In this document: piece by piece, positions 54,321-63,747 of the stretch
Numbering within the stretch: position 1 is the stretch's first letter
How the letters are laid out: each line of letters opens with the position of its first letter
NCBI GenBank assembly: GCA_963691705.1
Contig: OY829539.1
Location: forward strand, 21,498,407-21,562,406
Direction: 5' to 3'
DNA: 64,000 nt
Source of the DNA: Viola odorata
Taxonomy: Eukaryota; Streptophyta; Magnoliopsida; Malpighiales; Violaceae
Made by a program: the position numbers and the translations under genes
Notes under the pieces: generated by a model
Told to the model about the DNA's origin: nothing
Database searches by the model: none
The model's input: only the letters and a program-made list of their open reading frames with translations

Positions 54321-54656
54321 TGGATGACCTGGAATGGGATGCCGCCGTGCGGATGCCGCATGAGAGCCCCCCCGCTGATGTCGACCATCCCAGGGTCGGT
54401 CGCCAGGCTAAGGGCGGTAAGAACAGGGTCTTGTCTCCCGCGGCGGGTACAGTATGTTGGCCGGGTCACCCGACGGGGTAGTGGAGATGCCGCTTCTGTG
54501 GTATCGATAGTTATCATATGCCCAAACGAAAACTAGCCCGAGTGTTTACCAAGGGCTATCACAGCGTCTCTGGTCCTGCCCCTTCAGAGGTTTCTGCCCT
54601 AATGAGGGCTCGACGATCGATAAAGGTATATCTTCAAAATGCCTTTTTCTGAAGTC

Positions 54657-54664
54657 TATAAATA
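54657..54664 (+). promoter_or_regulatory. TATA box of antisense ORF A
   Basis: TCTATAAATAGG lies 69 bp upstream of the ATG at 54726, outside the LTR as drawn and on the opposite strand to the LTR promoter. Confidence 0.65.
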
Positions 54665-54725
54665 GGCTTTTCATTTTGCACTTGCCTCATAAGTCTCACA
54701 ACTTTTCCACCTCTCTCTTCTTTTC

Positions 54726-55112
54726 ATGGACGAAGTCACCAAAAACTTCCTACTCTCCAAAACCCATGCCCTGAGGAACCTAACTCAGGCAGACACCGAT
54801 TTCCTGGGTTCGCTGAGTGTTAAGACCTCGGAGGATATACTGGAGCTCCAGGGGATGTTGACTCCCCTGCAAGCTAGACATGTTGTCGTTACCCTAGAGG
54901 ATTTTAGTCCCGTGGAGAAAGCGGTGAAGCTGTCGGTGGCTGTTTGTCAAATTCAGCTGCTGATGACGACGTTACAGCATAGGAAGGACTTGCTGGGATG
55001 CTGCCTGAAGAGCATGAGGGCCTATTCTTCTGAACTAACGGCTCTTGCAGATGCCCTGAGGGAAATTCCTTTCCTGGAGTGGGAAGATGATGACGCTGGG
55101 TCGAATGCCTGA
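54726..55112 (+). CDS. Antisense ORF A, 128-aa helical protein, unknown function
   Basis: An intact ORF with a TATA box 69 bp upstream and overlapping poly(A) signals AATAAA at 55221-55230, so it looks like a complete small gene. The product (MDEVTKNFLLSKTHALRNLT...) is Leu-rich and probably mostly helical, with an acidic end (EWEDDDAGSNA). It has two adjacent Cys (GCCLK) and no signal peptide or membrane span. I recognise no family. It lies antisense to the pol of the surrounding element, first in a row of four plus-strand ORFs. Confidence 0.6.
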   Translation: MDEVTKNFLLSKTHALRNLTQADTDFLGSLSVKTSEDILELQGMLTPLQARHVVVTLEDFSPVEKAVKLSVAVCQIQLLMTTLQHRKDLLGCCLKSMRAYSSELTALADALREIPFLEWEDDDAGSNA

Positions 55113-55587
55113 CCAGCGATGGGGATCCTCTCGGCGTGTCTTTCTGTGCTTCTCTGGGGCCACCTTTTGTAACTCCAGGCCGTTAGGCCTTTTTGTCATC
55201 TCGGGCAGCTGAGCCCTTTAAATAAATAAATATGCTTTCCCTTATTCACTTGCCGCGCTGTCAATGTTTTTCTTCTTTCTCATATCGTCTTTCTTAGAAA
55301 ACAACTTCTATTCTCACTAATTGTGAGTGTGGTGTCCCTTGGGATCCTATAACTTTATTTGCCTACCTGGCTCATAATGACGATTTTCCCATATCGCATC
55401 CGTTATGAATGTATTTTGCACCGTTTTTCAGTGTTAACGGATTGGGCAACAATTTCGGTGCCTCTTGGCTGGTGCAGACTTTTGACAGTTGCGGAGTCAG
55501 ATCTTTCCCCCCAATAGACGTTATCTCTGATAGCATTAACTGTCCTCGATAATACGCGAAAAGGCAGGCACGCTTCCTCACCTCGGC

Positions 55588-55595
55588 TATATAAT
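55588..55595 (+). promoter_or_regulatory. TATA-like box of antisense ORF B
   Basis: TATATAAT lies upstream of ORF B in a setting (CTCGGCTATATAATGGGG) followed by a pyrimidine-rich leader. Confidence 0.5.
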
Positions 55596-55724
55596 GGGGC
55601 TCTTCCTTTCTTTCTCTATTCATCTTTTTTCTTCTTTCTTCTCACTCTTACTGTCGCTCGTGATTCTCCTCCGACCCCTCTAACTTTTCCCTACTCTGAC
55701 AATCCTCCACTCTCACCCCCCTAG

Positions 55725-56114
55725 AGGCCTGCCAGACATTCCGTAAAGTGCCGGGGTCGCAAGAGATTGAAGAAAACAAAGAAGCAATCTTTTGAATCCT
55801 TCTTTGCCGACTTTGAACCTCACTACCTTTCGCTGCGGCAAAAGGATGAAGCGTCACCATCCGTCCCTTGTCCTTTTCCCAAGGACGAGACTTCTATGCA
55901 AGATGCCGCCCCAAGACTGGTTACCCCGACCCTGGAGGAAAGCTCCCACGTCGCTTTAAAGGAGGAAACTGCCCCTACGACAGGTTCCGCGACTGGGCTT
56001 GGTAAAAGACCTTTCGAGATTGGCGAGCCCTTTCCTTTCTATAACAGTGGGTCGCCATTATCTCCGGAGGATTACGATTACGTCTATGACATACACTGGG
56101 CGGACGAGGACTGA
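55725..56114 (+). CDS. Antisense ORF B, basic N-terminus and acidic C-terminus, start unresolved
   Basis: Open from a TAG at 55722 to the TGA at 56112, with no in-frame ATG at its head. It begins with a strongly basic patch (KCRGRKRLKKTKKQS), like a nuclear localisation signal, then FESFFADFEPHYLSLRQKDE, and ends in an acidic, aromatic tail (LSPEDYDYVYDIHWADED). AATAAA lies at 56156. A possible acceptor CCCCCTAG just before 55725 could join an upstream exon, or the start may be lost. No family recognised; the tail resembles an activation domain, which is inference. Confidence 0.45.
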   Translation, partial: RPARHSVKCRGRKRLKKTKKQSFESFFADFEPHYLSLRQKDEASPSVPCPFPKDETSMQDAAPRLVTPTLEESSHVALKEETAPTTGSATGLGKRPFEIGEPFPFYNSGSPLSPEDYDYVYDIHWADED

Positions 56115-56365
56115 CGATGTCGCACTTATTGTAGATGCCGCTGGCTTTCTCTTTCAATAAATAAGATAGAATGAAATGAATCAAAATGTCATTTGCCTTT
56201 TTCTTTTCGCTTTTGTTATAATCACCGCCCTATGGGATAACTGCCGCTGGACAGCCAATTACCACTTCATACGACCATCTTTGTGGGGTTTCTTGTAATT
56301 AACGAGTCTTTCTTTTACGACATTCAAGGTGAGCGCTTGACTTTAAGTTTCTGTCAGGGTCTTTC

Positions 56366-56371
56366 CACGTG
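56366..56371 (+). promoter_or_regulatory. G-box upstream of antisense ORF C
   Basis: CACGTG (in TTCCACGTGTCCC) lies about 265 bp before the ATG at 56633. A weak TATA-like TATTTTAAAA follows at about 56436. ORF D also has a CACGTG (59244-59249), close to its TATA box. Confidence 0.4.
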
Positions 56372-56632
56372 TCCCATTTATCCCGTACATGTCTTGCTGT
56401 GATAGGTTGCCCTTCTGTCTGACTTTTCTACCGTCTATTTTAAAAGGAAAAATGCTCATTCTTCGTACCTTTTTGCTCCTTTTTATACTTCAGAACTCTC
56501 TTCGTTTTTCGCTCGCTCCGAGGAAATTCTCTCGTTCGCATCCAGACGACTCGTCTATTAATTTCAGTCTTCTCTCTTTCAAGGTATTCTGCTCGATCTT
56601 GCTTTTGATTTTCCTTTGCTGCTTTATCTATC

Positions 56633-58735
56633 ATGCCTCGTACGAGATCTCAATCTAGCTCTTTAGCTGCCCCTAGGCCAATTTCTCGATATCCCGAGCT
56701 TGAAAACACCCCTAGCATCTTTACTTGCCCTACTGTCTTACGCCTCGAACTGGAAAGCAATAATATTACCTTCCCCTGCGGCTATCGCCCCACTATTCCT
56801 TCTGACACTATGAGGCTTCATAGCCGGCTCTGGAAAACTCATAGGATTCTTTATTTTAAAATGTTTCAATATGGGTTCCGCCTCCCAGTTCATGACACGC
56901 TAGAGCGTGTGTTGCGCGAGCACAGGCTTAACCCTGCGCAGATCACCCCTTCCTCATGGAGCTGCATCTACGCCTTCCTTCGTGCTTGCGAATTAAAAGA
57001 TATTCTTGGTCCCTCTGTCGCTTTATTTCGTAAGTTCTTGACTTTGGTTTTTCGCGACGGCTTCATTAATATTATCCCAAGATGGGATGATGCTCTAGTA
57101 AGGCCTTTCTGGCAGAAATTTCGAGGAGTTGAGGGTAACGTCGAGAATTGGAAGAGCGGTTTCTTCGTTGTCGAATTACCCTCTCGCCTGTGGCGTCCTG
57201 ATTTCAACTTGGAGGTGGTTGATTGGGCGAGGCCAGCGCCTCTGTCTAGGGAAGAGTTGGATCAGGCCAACGCTTTACTGGAGATGGAGTCCTCTTTCCA
57301 GATCCGAAACTTTTCTTTGTACAGGCCTTTAACTGAGTGTACCATGGGTGAGCTTTTGAGCTTCGTCGCTGCCTTGCTTACCCCTTGTTTACTAACATAA
57401 CTTTTCGCAGGGGAGACCATCGCTCAACCGCTCTCCGAAGGTGACGCTCCTCACAAGGTTGTCACCCCTTCAACGACTGCTCCCTCTACTTCCGCTGGGG
57501 CTCGAGCTGATCACCGTATGCCCATAAAGAAAAGAGCTTTAGACGAGATTCTTTCCAGGGAAAGCGGTTCCTCCTTCCGCACTTCCCGCTTCGTGGAGAA
57601 CTGGTTACCCAGTCGGAAGAAGAGGTCCGGGTCTGGTTTGCCAGTGACTGAGACAAAGATTTTCTCCTACGGAGTCGAGGACATAGAGGACATGGACACA
57701 GAACTGAGCCTCCGCCCGGCTTCCTCAGCTCAACGAAAGAAGCTAAGGGAAGCGAGTGAGGCTCAAGTGACCAAGATGGCTGCTCAATCTCCTCCAAGCG
57801 ACGCCGCAAATACCGTCGCTTCCCAAACTGCCGCTTCTCCCGACATCACTATGGAGGGTGCCGCTTCACTGGGTGGCGCTTCCTCGACTCTGGGGCTGGC
57901 TGCCCCCAACAAGACCTCCTCTGCCGCGACGATGCCACCATCCGCTGCAAATTCCACTCCTGTCATGGAGCCTCCACACTCGCCCATTGGCCCCTGTATT
58001 CCTGACGTGCGTCCCTCAGTCCCAAGTGGGCCTGGTTCTTCTCACTCTCCCCCGAAGTCCCCTTGCTTTGTTGCTAATCTTTCCCGTGATGGGCCTCAAG
58101 GGGCCCCCTCTCACCGGCTAAATCTGTAGAAATTTAGGACTGACGGGTTTCGTGCCCTGGGTATATCAGACCCCTTATCGCAAGATCAGCCCACGGCTAT
58201 CTTGGCCTGCGAAATGTTTCGCGCCTCCAAGGAGGAGAGTAGGCTACTGCAACTTCCTCCCGAAGTTCAGTGTATGCGCGTCATGAACAACTGCCTTGCT
58301 GCCTTTTGACAACTTTATTACTTCATCAAGGCTCGTGGGACACAATCTCAAAACTCTGGTGCCCTAGCAAAGGTAGAGGAGCTGTCGCGACTCCACAAAC
58401 GTGCTCAGGCCGAATTGCGCGAGTGCTGCGCTGACCTTTCTCAGGAAAGGTCTAAAGGAAAAGCCCAGGTTGAAGCTTTAGAGGCTGAGTTGGTGGCTGA
58501 GAGGAAGAACTCATTCCTTCTTGAGGAGGTATCCTCCTACGATGCGGACCTGTCGAAAGCTTTCAAGAAAGTGACCTAGTGGAAGAAGAAGACTGAACAA
58601 GCCTTTATCGCTGGGGTGATAGATCAGCACCGCAGCAGGTCCGCTGATCCCGCTGGGGTCGCCAGGTATGCCTCCGCGAGGATGAAATAGATTGACGAGA
58701 GCCAAGAGGGTTTCCTCTCCTCCGAAGAGGAGTAG
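56633..58735 (+). pseudogene. Antisense ORF C, Transposase_28-like with coiled coil, stops
   Basis: Exon 1 56633-57347 (715 nt), intron 57348-57410 (GT..AG, phase 1), exon 2 57411-58735. Exon 1 starts MPRTRSQSSSLAAPRP and carries the 'putative gypsy type transposon' (Transposase_28) fold pattern: MFQYGFRLPVHDTLERVL, LNPAQITPSSWSCIYAFL, then WKSGFFVVELPSRLWRPDFN. Exon 2 is Ser/Pro/Ala-rich, then a charged coiled coil (EELSRLHKRAQAEL; QVEALEAELVAERK). In-frame stops lie at 58127, 58307 or nearby, 58577 or nearby, and 58688. The family is found in plant gypsy elements; despite its name no transposase activity is known. It is a paralogue of ORF D. Confidence 0.75.
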
Positions 58736-59232
58736 TGGATCAGTGCCTGGGAAGGGCCCATTTGATGCCGCTTGATTGGGGGTGTCGCTTCTTTACTTAC
58801 TCCCTTATTGTATTATTTTTCCCGTTTGGATATTTGACGTCGCCTCCTTGCTTGTAATAATTAACAGATCTTGTAATCTTGACCAAATAATGCGTGTTTC
58901 TTAACGATGTCGCCCTTTATCACATGCCGCTTGACTACATTTTCTTCGCACTTTGCCTCTTGCATGCCGTGTCATTACATCTTGCCGCTCCTTTTCGCCG
59001 GGTTTGACTGCGCCCTTTTCAGAGCGTTTAATGCTCTGACTCCTTTTACTTGATACGGAGGAGACAGTCATGATGCTTTGAGCCCATGTGTCACCAAGGG
59101 GGAACGCTAAAGGACTGGCGGGCTGAGCATGTCTTTTCGCTCCTTAGGGGTTGTACCCACTTCCCGCGTCTCTTTGCCCTTGACACGTCACACCCCACGA
59201 TCGCTTGACCCGTCGTTCCTTTTAGTTAGGGT
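58736..59232. other. Intergenic spacer between antisense ORFs C and D
   Basis: No ORF. TGCCGCTTG- and GTCGCC-type words recur (58765, 58908, 58926, 58972), and a possible poly(A) signal CAAATAAT lies at about 58884. A second ACGT-core site, GACACGTCAC, is near 59180. The spacer presumably holds the 3' end of ORF C and the promoter of ORF D. Confidence 0.5.
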
Positions 59233-59239
59233 TATAAAA
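59233..59239 (+). promoter_or_regulatory. TATA box of antisense ORF D
   Basis: GGTTATAAAACCCCC lies 167-173 bp before the ATG at 59406, with a G-box CACGTG at 59244-59249. A CTCACCACAG at 59371-59380 could be the acceptor of a 5' UTR intron. Confidence 0.6.
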
Positions 59240-59405
59240 CCCCCACGTGCTTTCTTTTTATCTCTTGTTACCTTTCTCTTTTGAAAAACGAAAATAAAGA
59301 AAAGACAATTCCTCTTCTTCCTCTTACGATCCGCCGCCGCCCGGGTGCTTCGATCTTCTCCTCACCACAGGTACCTTCCTCTCTATTCTTCTTTTAAGCT
59401 TGCAC

Positions 59406-61736
59406 ATGGCTCGCAACCACCGCTATCCCCGCTCTGCTGGGGAGGGGGATATTGATACTACTGTTTCCACCATTGCTTCCACCGCCGTCCTTCGACGACG
59501 CCTGCGGAGCTATAATGCCACTCTCGACCAGCTGGAGGGGTATTCTACTGAAGTTGCCCCAAATTCCCTTCGCCTTAATAGCGAATTACCTGGCAACCGT
59601 AGGGTTCTTTATGCCAAAATGTTTCATTATGGTTTTCGGTTGCCTCTAGATCCTTTAATTGCCGAGTTATTCTCTGAATTTGATCTGAATGCTGCCCAAT
59701 TGAGTCCAAACACTTACTATGGCATTTATGCTTTTATAGCCCTCTGTAGATATATAGGGAATGAATCTCCTTCCTTGTTGTTACTTCGCTCCCTTTTTCA
59801 ATTATACCACCATAACAACGGCATCATAGCGATATCGCCTCGCTATGATGTTGAAGCTCTAAACCCCTTTACCTGGAAGCTGTTATTCCTTGAATCTTCT
59901 ATTGATGCTTGGAAAAGAGGATTCTTCATCATCAATCTGCCCCAGCCTTTGTGGCGGAGCGGGTTTAATCTCGTCGTCCGAGACGCTGCCTGGGGTGGCA
60001 GGCTAGAGTTAGGACCAATTGACCAAGGCTGGCTGGACAAGCTGCTCAACCTGTTGGGGATTCCCGGTGTTCGCACTAGCGAACTCGCGTGCCAGGGCGA
60101 CATCCAGGGTTGCATTCAAAGTGAGCACCGTCCCTTTGTTCGTTGTTCCACGCCAATACTAACTCTAACATTCATTTCTTATCTCTACAGATCCTCCCGC
60201 CGGGTGGAAACCTGATTGCATCAAGAAAAAATAGAGAAGAGCTCAGCAGAAGAGAGAAAAAAGGGCTCTTTCTGCCGCCTCGGCTGGTGCCGTGACTGAC
60301 ACTACGCACGCGTCCACTTCTGCACCTGAGTCCTCTTCTCTTCCTAGAGCGGAGGCTACTGCCACATCAACTGCTGAGCCAACTTCCTCCCCTAGCGTTG
60401 TTCCTACACGAGCATCGTCTTCTCATCCTCCCCTTGCGAGAAAGAAGAAAAGAACTCTCCGAGTTCGCGTTATCGCTCCACCCGTCCTCCTGTTCAGGTG
60501 GTTTTTACAAAATTTTCTCTGTCTATATATTTTTTGTTCGTTTCTTAATTCCCCTATTTCTTTTGCACGTAGGATACCGCTGCTGTTGCCTCTTCTACCA
60601 CTCCTTCGCGCGACGGCATGGATTTGTCGGGTATTCTTGACCCCAAGCAACCGCGTCTTAATGAGGACTCAACTTCAGCGAACGACTTTGCCGCTAGTCA
60701 GGAAAGGCAAGGCGGCATCACCAATACCAACCCCTTGGCGGGGAATCAAGGCTCTGGTCTGGCAGGGAACGGGGCTACCTCTGCGCCGCTTCACTCTTCT
60801 TTTGCCGCGTCATCTCCTCCACCTGGCAATCCCTTGGACTTTCTGGAGGATCTTGCAGAGGAGGACTTTCCCTCCCTATAAACTGGCAGTTTCAATATTG
60901 ACGCTGGACCATCTAATCGTTCCCCTTCGTCCCCTCCTGATGTCTTCTTCATTCCTACTGCTGTTCAAATAGTCTCTCCCTCTTTTCCCCCCGTGGACAC
61001 TCCGCGCATGGTGGCTGACCTAAGCACTATACTCTCTAGCGGAGCCGTCACCCATCAAGTTGATTTAAGTAACATTCGCCAGCGCGGGTTCCCAGCATTG
61101 GGGGGCGACAGCTCCCTAGCGACATCCGCCTATCTGGCAGGGCATCTGATGTCAGTTGAGGAGGAGGAGCAGGCCTTCCTCTCCATTGCCGAGGGCGAGC
61201 AACTACAGCAGATAAGGACCCAGCTGTTCTCTAGCTTTCAGGGCTTCCATTACTGGTCTAGGAATGTGACGAGACGAATGAGCTCTCTCCAATCTTCCTC
61301 CCAGGAATGGCGCAACACTAATCACCAGCTCTTGGAAGAAATCAACAAGTACCAAAGGGAACTTCATAAAACTCAGGAAGAGCTGAGGAAGTGTGTTGAA
61401 GAGCGACAATGTGCGGAAGCCAGTTTGGGAGTTGCGAGGAAAGAGTTGGAAGAGGCCAAAGGACACCAGGCCACGAGGGATGCCGCCCTTCAAGCGGAGC
61501 AAAGTAAGAATGCCGCTCTTACGGAGGAATCGGCGGACAAGTGTATATAGTTTCTAGAACAAACTGCAGGCCTCATGGCCGACTGCTTCATTGAGCGTCA
61601 CGGCCGCAATTTCTTCGACGCTGATGCCATTATCCGCCTCTTCAAGCAGAAGTCTGGGTTCCTCACGGAAGAGGGCTACTGCCAGGCGAAGAGGCCACGG
61701 CATGGCGAGGGGGATAGCAGCATACCCAGGCCGTAA
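59406..61736 (+). pseudogene. Antisense ORF D, Transposase_28-like with long coiled coil, decayed
   Basis: Exon 1 59406-60120 (715 nt), exon 2 60191-60497, exon 3 60573-61736, all with GT..AG borders. Exon 1 starts MARNHRYPRSAGEG and matches ORF C: MFHYGFRLPLDPLIAELF, LNAAQLSPNTYYGIYAF, WKRGFFIINLPQPLWRSGFN. Exon 2 is Ser/Thr/Ala-rich with a basic end (KKKRT), contains an in-frame TAG at about 60232, and shifts frame near 60450. Exon 3 ends in a long coiled coil (LLEEINKYQRELHKTQEEL; ARKELEEAKGHQ). Further stops lie at 60879 and 61548; the natural end is TAA 61734. It is probably a structural or regulatory protein in origin, now broken. Confidence 0.75.
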
Positions 61737-62460
61737 ATGTCACTTCTCTTTTTGTCCATCGGGCGCCCTGACTTCTTTGTCCTTTATGTGTTTTTGGGGC
61801 CTTTTGTTTAAACAAGTATCCCCTCTTGTACAAACAGTTTGCACAATTTGCCATCATTTTACTTTATCGATGATCTTTCTTGCTTTACTTTTATTAGCCC
61901 TTCTTTCAAAACTGGTTGCCACCGTTGAACTGATGTGGCCTGCGCCTTCGAACTTCCCTTGCGGGGTCACAACACGCCCTGTCGTCGCGCGTTTCTCTTC
62001 ACGCAATAGGGTAGATCCGCTCCTTACCATTATTTTGTACCGTGCTTGGGACGACTGGATCTCCCCTTTAAACGCTCTGCCTCTCCGCGACGTCATTATT
62101 TTCCAAGTGCTCCATCACTTTGACACTTTACTAAATTTTCTACACATTTTACTTATAACTTTCGTTAGTAGCGACATATTCCCGAAAAGCCTTAGTTACC
62201 TTGGGCTATTGCCGCTCGCGCTCCTCACTTACTTAGCACGATCCTTCTGAGATATCGCTTGTGCTGAATTTTCTGCACATTTTCACTTATTATTTACATT
62301 AGTAGCGACATCTACTAAAATATCTTAATTACCTTGGGGTGTGGGCGCGTATTTCCCCAACTCACTTGGCGCGATCTCGCCCGATGTCGCTCGTGTCACG
62401 TACTCTTCCAGCCAAACTTCACCGGGTTTGTCCCTTCCGGTTACTAGCTGGGGTACCGTG
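61737..62460. other. Non-coding spacer with an imperfect duplication
   Basis: No gene is recognised. About 75 bp at 62131-62203 (AAATTTTCTACACATTTTAC ... AGTTACCTTGGG) is repeated at 62265-62340 (GAATTTTCTGCACATTTTCA ... AATTACCTTGGGG), a spacing of about 134 bp. The long ORF at 61591-62250 crosses this duplication and shows no domain. Confidence 0.55.
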
Positions 62461-62990
62461 ACTTCCCGCATTTCTTCAATCGGCCGGGAAGTACCCCCTC
62501 TCAGTGCGCCACCTGATCAGGGCCAGCCATCACGAGGATAGGACTTTTCACTTCCTCAGCGTTGCCCTCGCACCTCAGAACGTGCCCCTTCTTTACGAGG
62601 AACCTATGTTAGCGCTACCCTCGTAAGGATAGGATTTTCACTTGCGAGGTGGAGTTTTTATCTTCCCTAGGGTCGTACCTCACTTAATGATCATCCGCCT
62701 ATGTGAGCACGGGCTGTCACAAGGATAGGACTTTACACCCCCAGGGGAGTCGGGGCGTGCCCTCTCTCGGTTTCCCCAGGATAGGATTTTCACTCCCGAC
62801 AGTGCTGGAGCGTGTCTCGTCTTAGCGAGCCGCCTGATCAAGGCCGGCCTCACAAGGCCAGAATTTTTCACTTCCAGCACCATATATTTCCAGGATCGCC
62901 GGGGCGTGCCTCGTCTTGACAACCCATCTGCATTAGCCCGTTCTGCCCCAAGGCTAGGACTTTTCACCCACGACATCCTCCTTTCCTTGT
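62460..62990. repeat. Degenerate repeats with AAGGATAGGACTTTTCAC motif
   Basis: The phrase AGGATAGGA(C/T)TTTTCAC recurs about six times at 60-130 bp spacing, set in sequence rich in CCTGATCA(G/A)GGCC, GGGGCGTGCC and CCTCGTCTT. These are old, diverged tandem repeats in the 3' non-coding region of the minus-strand element. Confidence 0.7.
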
Positions 62991-63044
62991 TATCTGCACA
63001 TTACTCAGACAACCAACAAGGAACAAGAAATATTTCCACAACAA

Positions 63045-63747
63045 TTGTTAGACCATGCCCAGCGGCATGTCGATTTCAATTTCTAGACCATGCCCACCGG
63101 CATGTCACTTTTCATTATTTCAATTTCTAGACCATGCCCAACGGCATGTCGATTTCAATTTCTAGACCATGCCCACCAGCATTTCACTTTTCATTATTTC
63201 AATTTCTAGACCATGCCCAACGACATGTCGATTTCAATTTCTAGACCATGCCCACCGGCATGTCACTTTTCATTATTTCAATTTCTAGACCATGCCCAAC
63301 AACATGTCGATTTCAATTTCTAGACCATGCCCACCGGCATGTCACTTTTCAATTTCAATTTCTAAACCATGCTCAACGACATGTCACATTTCAATTTCTA
63401 GACCATGCCCAACGGCATGTCACATTTCAATTTCTAGACCATGCCCAACGGCATGTCACTTTCAATTTCTATTTCAAGACAAATTCAATTTCTATTTCAA
63501 GACCAATTCAATTTCTATTTCAAGACCATGCCCAACGGCATGTCAAATTCAATTTCTAAACCATGCCCAACGGCATGGCAAATTCAATTTCTAAACCATG
63601 CCCAACGGCATGTCACATTTCAATTTCTAGACCATGCCCAACGGCATGTCAAATTCAATTTCTAAACCATGCCCAACGGCATGTCACTTTCAATTTCTAT
63701 TTCAAGACAAATTCAATTTCTATTTCAAGACCATGCCCAACGGCATG
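63045..63747. repeat. Tandem array of hairpin-forming CCATGCCCAACGGCATG units, 17 copies
   Basis: Seventeen units of about 34-43 bp (one spacing is longer), each holding CATGCC-CAAC-GGCATG or a one- or two-base variant. This is a 6-bp-stem inverted repeat with a 4-base loop. Units are joined by TCA(CATT)TCAATTTCTAGA. The left half alternates CCACCGG and CCAACG variants, a two-unit higher-order repeat of about 78 bp. It begins directly after the pol stop on the minus strand. ORFs across it are artefacts. Confidence 0.92.

Larger units (their letters stand above)
53985..54516 (-). repeat. LTR of the antisense-cassette element
   Basis: TGATAAGAGTCC at 53985 and ATAGTTATCA at 54516 form matching TGATAA/TTATCA ends over 532 bp. 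On the minus strand a TATA box lies at 54188-54194 with U3 to its right, so the LTR is in minus orientation like the pol at 64000. Motifs such as GGAGGGGGTCTCCGGC and CACTCCGATGCCAAAGTCAG are common in LTRs of this plant group. The right edge is provisional because no polypurine tract abuts it. Confidence 0.6.

Noticed and set aside
61591..62250. 219-codon plus-strand ORF after antisense ORF D
   Set aside because: It overlaps the true end of ORF D in another frame and then runs through AT-rich duplicated non-coding sequence; its product is mostly Leu/Phe without a domain.
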